From Azoarcus sp. PA01 (GTDB taxonomy: Bacteria > Pseudomonadota > Gammaproteobacteria > Burkholderiales > Rhodocyclaceae): a stretch of DNA of 64,000 bases. This document shows, piece by piece, positions 59,159 through 64,000 of this stretch. Numbering within the stretch: the first letter of the stretch is position 1; each line of letters begins with the position of its first letter. A program made the position numbers and the translations under genes. Location: the NCBI GenBank assembly GCA_001274695.2, contig LARU01000002.1:1612001-1676000 (forward strand), written 5' to 3'. A model generated the notes under the pieces. It had not been told where the DNA came from and ran no database searches. It saw nothing but the letters and a program-made list of their open reading frames with translations.

Positions 59159-59626
59159 GCGCGCGATCGGAACTGCCGCTCCCGCACATCCGTCTCGCAC
59201 GCTGCTTCGGGGGTTGCGTTCGGAGGAAAGCGGATTCCATGACCATGGGATGGCCGCGTCCATCGTGCGCCGGGCGGCAGCTGTCAAGAAGAAAATATTT
59301 TGAAACAGCTTGACTTATGCACACTGCGCGGTTCCGGGGCGAAGCTGCACGACAAGCGTTCGCGATATTGCGCTGCAAGAATAAGTCTCTGAAAAACATG
59401 GAGAAAAAATTTGCTTACTGTTGAGGCAAAGTGACTGAATGGCTTGCTGCATACCGGATTCACGGCGTTTCACCCAAGCTGTTCACAAAGTTATCCACAG
59501 AATATGTGGACAAGGCGTTTAAGGGTTATCCGGTAGAGGTCAGCTGCGGTTTTTCACCCCGCCGCACGACTGCCCGGGCACTTTTTCCGACGGCAAAAGT
59601 AAGACCCACGAAGGTCTGAATCAGAC
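59159..59626. other. hemE-priA intergenic region with DnaA boxes, oriC-like
   Basis: About 470 bp, clearly AT-richer than the surroundings. It contains the AT palindrome AAAATATTTT (59292-59301), DnaA boxes TTATGCACA (59315-59323) and TTATCCACA (59491-59499), an inverted TGTGGACAA (59505-59513) and a partial TTATCCGGT (59526-59534). An A/T-rich stretch (GAAAAACATGGAGAAAAAAT, 59391-59410) lies between. Two perfect TTATNCACA sites plus AT-rich DNA in under 250 bp of a high-GC chromosome is the pattern of a replication origin. The competing candidate is the dnaA-rpmH gap at 36081-36339. Confidence 0.55.
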
Positions 59627-61798
59627 ATGCCGATCGTTCGCGTTTCCCTGCCGGTTCCGCTGCCGCAGCTCTTCGATTACACGTCCGAAGATGCGACCGA
59701 CGGGGATGTCGGGCGGTGCGTCCGCGTGCCGTTCGGGCGCGGCGAGAAGAGCGGCGTCATCGTCGCGATTGCCGACGATTCCGCGATCGATGCCGCGCGG
59801 CTGAAAGCCGTACGCCACGTCCAGCGCGAAGTCTCGCCGCTGCCACGCGACTGGCTCGAACTGGTCGCGTTCGTCGCGCGCTATTACCACGCGCCTCCCG
59901 GGGAAGTCATCGCGCTGGCGCTGCCGCCGGGCCTGCGCCGTGCGGACGCGGTCAGCGACCGCGAAGCGGATCCGCTGCTCGACGTCGGCGACGCAGGCCG
60001 CGCCGCGCTTTCGGCGCCGCGGCGGCCGAGCCGGGCGCTCGCGCTGCTGCGCGATCTGGCCGCGCTCGGCGTCGTGCGGCACAGCGTGGCGCGCGCGCGC
60101 CCGTCCGGTGACGCGCTCGCCGAGGCGCTGCGCCGGGGCTGGATCGTCCCGGTGCGGCGCGCCAGTCCCGTCGACGCCGCAGGCGAACTGCCGCAGCTGA
60201 CGGCCGAGCAGGGCGCGGCGATCGACGCCGTGCTCGCCGCCGGAACGGGCTTCGTGCCGTGGCTGCTGCAGGGGGTCACCGGCAGCGGCAAGACCGAAGT
60301 CTATCTGCGCCTTGCCGCGCGCACGCTCGAAGCCGGCTGCCAGGTGCTGATGCTGGTGCCGGAGATCGCGCTGACGCCGCAGCTCGAAGCGCGCGTCGCC
60401 GGCCGCTTCCCGTCGGCAACCGTGATCAGCCTGCATTCGGGACTTGCCGCAGGGGCGCGCTCGCGCGGCTTCGTGCAGGCGCTCGAAGGCCGCGCCGACA
60501 TCGTGCTCGGCACGCGCCTCGCGGTGTTCGCCGCGCTGCCCCGGCTCGGGCTGATCGTCGTCGACGAGGAGCATGACGCGTCGTACAAGCAGCAGGAAGG
60601 GGTGCGCTATTCGGCGCGGGACGTCGCCGTGTGGCGCGCGCGGCAACGCGACGTGCCGATCGTGCTTGGCTCGGCGACGCCGTCGCTCGAGAGCTGGCAG
60701 CACGTGCGTGCCGGGCGTTACCGCGGCCTGCGCCTGTCCGCGCGTGCGGTGGCGAGCACGCTGCCGACAGTGCGGCGCATCGACACGCGACGCGTGCGAC
60801 TCGACGACGGGCTCAGCCAGGGACTGCAGGCGGCGATCGGCGAACGCCTCGCGCGCGGCGAACAGAGCCTCGTGTTCATCAACCGCCGCGGCTACGCGCC
60901 GGTGCTGTCGTGTCCGTCCTGCGGCTGGGTCAGCCCGTGTCCGCACTGTTCGGCGAACCTGGTCGTGCATCTCGCCGACCGCCGGCTGCGCTGCCACCAC
61001 TGCGGCTGCGACAGCGCGATCCCGCGCGTCTGTCCGGTGTGCGGCAACCAGGACATCCAGCCGTTCGGCCGCGGCACGCAGCGCATCGAGGCGCGGCTCG
61101 TCGAGCTTTTTCCCGGCGCCCGCGTGCTGCGCGTCGATCGCGACTCGGCGCGCACGCGAAAGCAGTGGGAGGCGATGCTCGCGACGATCGCCGCCGGCGA
61201 AGCCGACATCCTCGTCGGCACGCAGATGATGGCGAAAGGGCATGATTTCCCGCGGCTCACGCTGGTCGGCGTGATCGGCGCCGACGCCTCGCTGCACGCG
61301 GCCGACTTCCGCGCGCCGGAGCGCCTGTTCCAGCAGCTGATGCAGGTCGGCGGGCGGGCCGGGCGCGCGCACCTGCCCGGCGAAGTGCTGATCCAGACGG
61401 AATACCCGGAACATCCGCTGTACCGCTGCCTGGTGCGCCACGATTTCGACGCTTTCGCGGCGCGGGCGCTCGACGAGCGCCGCCAGGCGGGGTTTCCGCC
61501 TTTCACCCATCAGGCGATGCTGCGCGCCGATGCGCCGGCGCTCGACGACGCGATGAAGTTCCTCGCCCATGCCCGGCGCCTTGCGCAGGACAGCGCGCCC
61601 GACGGACTGCAGGTGTTCGACGTGGTGCCGATGCGCATGACCCGCCTCGCACGCCGCGAGCGCGCGCAGCTGCTCGTCGAGGCCGGGGAACGCGCGCTGC
61701 TGCAGGACTTCGTCGGGCGCTGGATCGCCATGCTGCGCGCCCAGCGGCTGCCGCGCGACTTGCGCTGGCAGCTCGATGTCGACCCGCTCGAAGTGTGA
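59627..61798 (+). CDS. priA: primosomal replication helicase PriA
   Basis: A 723-residue 3'-5' helicase that restarts stalled forks. It has the N-terminal fork-binding domain (RVSLPVPLPQLFDYTSEDAT), Walker A LLQGVTGSGKTEVYLRL, DEEH box IVVDEEHDASYKQQEG, the eight-Cys zinc region (SCPSCGWVSPCPHC ... RCHHCGC ... CPVCGN) and helicase motif V/VI DILVGTQMMAKGHDFP and QVGGRAGR. It stands directly right of the oriC-like region. Confidence 0.95.
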   Translation: MPIVRVSLPVPLPQLFDYTSEDATDGDVGRCVRVPFGRGEKSGVIVAIADDSAIDAARLKAVRHVQREVSPLPRDWLELVAFVARYYHAPPGEVIALALPPGLRRADAVSDREADPLLDVGDAGRAALSAPRRPSRALALLRDLAALGVVRHSVARARPSGDALAEALRRGWIVPVRRASPVDAAGELPQLTAEQGAAIDAVLAAGTGFVPWLLQGVTGSGKTEVYLRLAARTLEAGCQVLMLVPEIALTPQLEARVAGRFPSATVISLHSGLAAGARSRGFVQALEGRADIVLGTRLAVFAALPRLGLIVVDEEHDASYKQQEGVRYSARDVAVWRARQRDVPIVLGSATPSLESWQHVRAGRYRGLRLSARAVASTLPTVRRIDTRRVRLDDGLSQGLQAAIGERLARGEQSLVFINRRGYAPVLSCPSCGWVSPCPHCSANLVVHLADRRLRCHHCGCDSAIPRVCPVCGNQDIQPFGRGTQRIEARLVELFPGARVLRVDRDSARTRKQWEAMLATIAAGEADILVGTQMMAKGHDFPRLTLVGVIGADASLHAADFRAPERLFQQLMQVGGRAGRAHLPGEVLIQTEYPEHPLYRCLVRHDFDAFAARALDERRQAGFPPFTHQAMLRADAPALDDAMKFLAHARRLAQDSAPDGLQVFDVVPMRMTRLARRERAQLLVEAGERALLQDFVGRWIAMLRAQRLPRDLRWQLDVDPLEV

Positions 61799-61810
61799 GC
61801 CGCGCGGCGT

Positions 61811-62467
61811 TCAGCGCGGATTCGTGCGCAGCGCGCTCACTGCGTCGCGATAGCGCTCCAGCGCTTCGCCGCGCGACGCCGCGCTGACGCCGAGGTCGCG
61901 CACCAGCCCGTCGCACAGGCCGTAACACCAGCCGTGGAGCATCACGCGCTGGCCGCGTTCCCAGGCTTCGCGCAGCACCGAAGTCTGGCTGACATTGACG
62001 ACCTGCTGCATCACGTTGAGCTCGCACAGCTGGTTGATGCGCTGCAGCGGATCTTCGATCGCCGTCAGCATCGTCTCGTGCAGGTCGCGCACGTCCTGCA
62101 CGTGGCGCAGCCAGTTGTCGATCAGGCCGAGCCGGCTGTTGTTGAGCGCCGCCCCGACGCCGCCGCAGCCATAGTGGCCGACGACGAGGATGTGCTTGAC
62201 CTGCAGGACGTCGACGGCGTACTGGATCACCGACAGCGCGTTGAGATCGGTATGGACGATGACGTTCGCGACGTTGCGGTGGACGAAGACTTCGCCCGGT
62301 GCGAGGCCGATGATCTGGTTGGCCGGCACGCGGCTGTCGGAGCAGCCGATCCACAGGTATTGCGGCGACTGCTGGTTGGCGAGGCGGCGGAAATACGCGG
62401 GATCCTCGCCACGAATGCGCTCGGACCAGTCGCGGTTGTTGGAGAACAGCTGATCGATTTCGTGCAT
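61811..62467 (-). CDS. can: beta-class carbonic anhydrase
   Basis: A 218-residue Zn enzyme interconverting CO2 and bicarbonate. Zn ligands are in WIGCSDSRVPANQI and VVGHYGCGGV, with FVHRNVANVI between. E. coli Can-like in length. ATG 62467 gives the standard MHEIDQLFSNN start with AGAAGAAACG upstream; longer upstream frame is not family-like. It converges on priA (12 bp between stops) and follows the SMUG1-like gene. Confidence 0.93.
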   Translation of the reverse strand: MHEIDQLFSNNRDWSERIRGEDPAYFRRLANQQSPQYLWIGCSDSRVPANQIIGLAPGEVFVHRNVANVIVHTDLNALSVIQYAVDVLQVKHILVVGHYGCGGVGAALNNSRLGLIDNWLRHVQDVRDLHETMLTAIEDPLQRINQLCELNVMQQVVNVSQTSVLREAWERGQRVMLHGWCYGLCDGLVRDLGVSAASRGEALERYRDAVSALRTNPR

Positions 62468-62489
62468 CGTTTCTTCTCGGCAGTGATGA

Positions 62490-63221
62490 TTAGGGCGTCC
62501 AGATGTCGAGCGCTTCGAGCTGGCGGCTCGCCGCTTCGGCCCAGCCGCGATTCGCGGCCGGGTTGGACGGGCTCGGATGAAGGATCCGCGCGACGCGCAG
62601 CGGCCGCCCGGCGAGCACCGCGGCGGCGCGATTTTCCGCCCACGCGCCAACGCCGACCACCCATTCGGGTTCCAGCGCATCGACGACGCGGCGCAAATGT
62701 TCGTCGCAGGCCGCGAGCAGCGGTCGGGACTCGGCGGGGGGGAGCTTGTCCGGCGTGAGATTGCGACCTTCGGCGAAAAACGCCAGCGGACAGTAGTTGG
62801 CGACGAAGTGGCTGGCGAAGAACGCTTCCGGCGTGCCGAAGCGTGCGCGAAACAGGCCCCACAGGCGGCGCCCGCTGACTTCGGAGCGCGGGCACGCGAA
62901 GCCTTCGATCGGACGCTTCGGGTTTTCCACTGCCGGTTTGCCGACCGGCCCGGCCAGCCCCAGCCAGTCGCGCACCGCCGCGACTTCGCCGAACGGCACG
63001 CCGGTCTGCGTCATGCCGAACGGACCCGGATTCATGCCGATGAACAGCACCCGCTTCGGCCCGGCGCCGTAGCGGCGCAGGTAGCTTTCGTGGATCGTCC
63101 ACGCGTAGTCGAGCGGGTTGTAGACGTGGCTGACGGGAGGCGCGAAGCGCAGGCCGTCGACTTCGCGGGCCAGCGTGCGGGCAGCGGCGATCAGGGCGCG
63201 GACGGAAGGGTCGGTCGTCAT
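62490..63221 (-). CDS. SMUG1-like single-strand-selective uracil-DNA glycosylase
   Basis: A 243-residue DNA repair enzyme. The family's catalytic loop FIGMNPGPFGMTQTGVPFGE and second motif LHPSPSNPAANRGW are both present, and NYCPLAF lies between them. This removes uracil and oxidised pyrimidines. ATG 63221 gives a normal N-terminus. It follows the AmpG gene by 13 bp, so co-transcription is likely. Confidence 0.9.
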   Translation of the reverse strand: MTTDPSVRALIAAARTLAREVDGLRFAPPVSHVYNPLDYAWTIHESYLRRYGAGPKRVLFIGMNPGPFGMTQTGVPFGEVAAVRDWLGLAGPVGKPAVENPKRPIEGFACPRSEVSGRRLWGLFRARFGTPEAFFASHFVANYCPLAFFAEGRNLTPDKLPPAESRPLLAACDEHLRRVVDALEPEWVVGVGAWAENRAAAVLAGRPLRVARILHPSPSNPAANRGWAEAASRQLEALDIWTP

Positions 63222-63234
63222 GGCGTGGGGTTGG

Positions 63235-64000
63235 TCAGGCGCGGCCCGGCATCGCGGCGACCGCTTTCGCTTCGCCGTTCCACGGCGCAACTTTCATCAG
63301 CAGCAGCATGCCCGGAATCGCGAGGAAGAAGCATGCCCAGAAGAAATCGTACCAGCCCATGCGCTCGACGAGCCAGCCGGCCGAAGCGTTGATGAACGTG
63401 CGCGGCATCGCCATCAGGCTCGTGAACAGCGCAAGCTGCGTCGCAGTGTAGGCGGGATGCGTCGTGCGCGCCATGTACGCGACGAACGCGGTCGTGCCGA
63501 GGCCGACGCCGATCGCCTCTCCGCCGATGACGATCGCGAGCACCGCGAGGCGGCCCGCATCCGAGGGCATCGGTCCGAGCCACGCGAGCCAGACGAAGCC
63601 GAGAATCGTGACGACCTGCACGAGGCCGAACAGCCACAGCGCGCGGTTGATGCCGAGGCGCAGCATCCACAGTCCGCCGAGGATGCCGCCGATCACCGAC
63701 GGCCACAGGCCGGCGTTCTTCGCGACGATGCCGATGTCGGTCTTGCTGTAGCCCATGTCGAGATAGAACGGCGTCGCGAGCGCGGTGCACAGCGAGTCGC
63801 CGAGCTTGTAGAGGAACAGGAACGCGAGCACGAGCAGCGCCGAACGCAGCCCGTGGCGACCGAAGAACTCGCGGAACGGCTCGACGACCGCCGCGCGCAG
63901 CGTGCGCGGCGTGCCGACGGCTTCGCGCGGCTCGCTCGAGAAGACCGTCATCGCGACGCCCGGCAGCATGAACAGCGCAGTGATCACGAACACCGGACCC
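63235..64000 (-). CDS. ampG: AmpG-like muropeptide MFS transporter, 3' part
   Basis: Only the C-terminal half is inside the window; the frame runs off the right edge. Hydrophobic segments (LLVLAFLFLYKLGDSLC, WPSVIGGILGGLWMLRLG, AYMARTTHPAYTATQLALFT) and the YKLGDSL ... PFYLDMGYSKTDIG pattern are typical of AmpG/PAT permeases, which import anhydro-muropeptides for cell-wall recycling. Confidence 0.85.
   Translation of the reverse strand, partial: GPVFVITALFMLPGVAMTVFSSEPREAVGTPRTLRAAVVEPFREFFGRHGLRSALLVLAFLFLYKLGDSLCTALATPFYLDMGYSKTDIGIVAKNAGLWPSVIGGILGGLWMLRLGINRALWLFGLVQVVTILGFVWLAWLGPMPSDAGRLAVLAIVIGGEAIGVGLGTTAFVAYMARTTHPAYTATQLALFTSLMAMPRTFINASAGWLVERMGWYDFFWACFFLAIPGMLLLMKVAPWNGEAKAVAAMPGRA

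Overview
The window reads as chromosomal DNA of a high-GC betaproteobacterium of the Azoarcus/Aromatoleum/Thauera type (Rhodocyclales). This rests on gene content and protein character: a Cys-type, Tat-exported formate dehydrogenase operon, an NtrYX-like pair, PHB depolymerase, ETHE1-type persulfide dioxygenase, and the dnaA/rpmH neighbourhood. The placement is an inference, since no database search was possible.

Layout. 1-6260: the 3' part of an Fe-S protein, a TorD-type chaperone, a small Tat protein, and formate dehydrogenase alpha, beta, a small lipoprotein and the cytochrome b gamma subunit, all co-directional. 6421-8133: thiol peroxidase converging on an MFS transporter. 8368-12618: mnmG-rsmG-parA-parB. 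12767-15559: an ETHE1-like persulfide dioxygenase, an RHH regulator with a palindrome at its promoter, and a PHB depolymerase-like esterase. 15682-22865: an NYN/OST-HTH protein, L,D-transpeptidase, MepK-like peptidase, ABC-F ATPase, YbjQ family protein and hemerythrin. 22995-23099 (minus): a candidate anti-Shine-Dalgarno small RNA with promoter and terminator. 23273-26076: an alpha/beta hydrolase, a REP-like inverted repeat and gamma-glutamyltransferase. 26222-29498: a visibly AT-richer patch with an OsmC-YcaO fusion gene between two gene relics, followed by a small double-glycine-leader protein. 29979-30716: SleB-type hydrolase.

30835-40049 is the replication/core block: gyrB, dnaN and dnaA run left. 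rpmH, rnpA, yidD, yidC and mnmE run right from the same intergenic region. 40070-46033 is an accessory block: an IS1595/ISXO2-like relic, then three overlapping leftward genes. The last encodes a large protein with membrane segments and a C-terminal PD-(D/E)XK-like nuclease candidate, and I read the set as an unassigned polymorphic-toxin-like system. 46598-48391: two divergent DUF2382/YsnF stress proteins. 48731-49548: a TauE/SafE permease between two parS-like sites. 49810-64000: rsmB, a DUF4390 protein, NtrY-like kinase, an NtrX-like regulator with a degenerate AAA+ domain, trkA, trkH, hemE, an AT-rich intergenic region with DnaA boxes (possible oriC), priA, beta-carbonic anhydrase, SMUG1-like uracil-DNA glycosylase and a partial AmpG.

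Three genes (fdhA, the persulfide dioxygenase and the essential yidC) are each broken by what looks like one missing G/C base. The shared pattern, with an essential gene among them, points to sequence errors more than to pseudogenes.

The genes group into anaerobic formate oxidation, origin-proximal replication and segregation (dnaA, dnaN, gyrB, parAB, parS, priA), ribosome/membrane biogenesis (rpmH, rnpA, yidC, mnmE/G, rsmB/G) and nitrogen/redox-type signalling with potassium uptake. I saw no tRNA, rRNA or CRISPR array.
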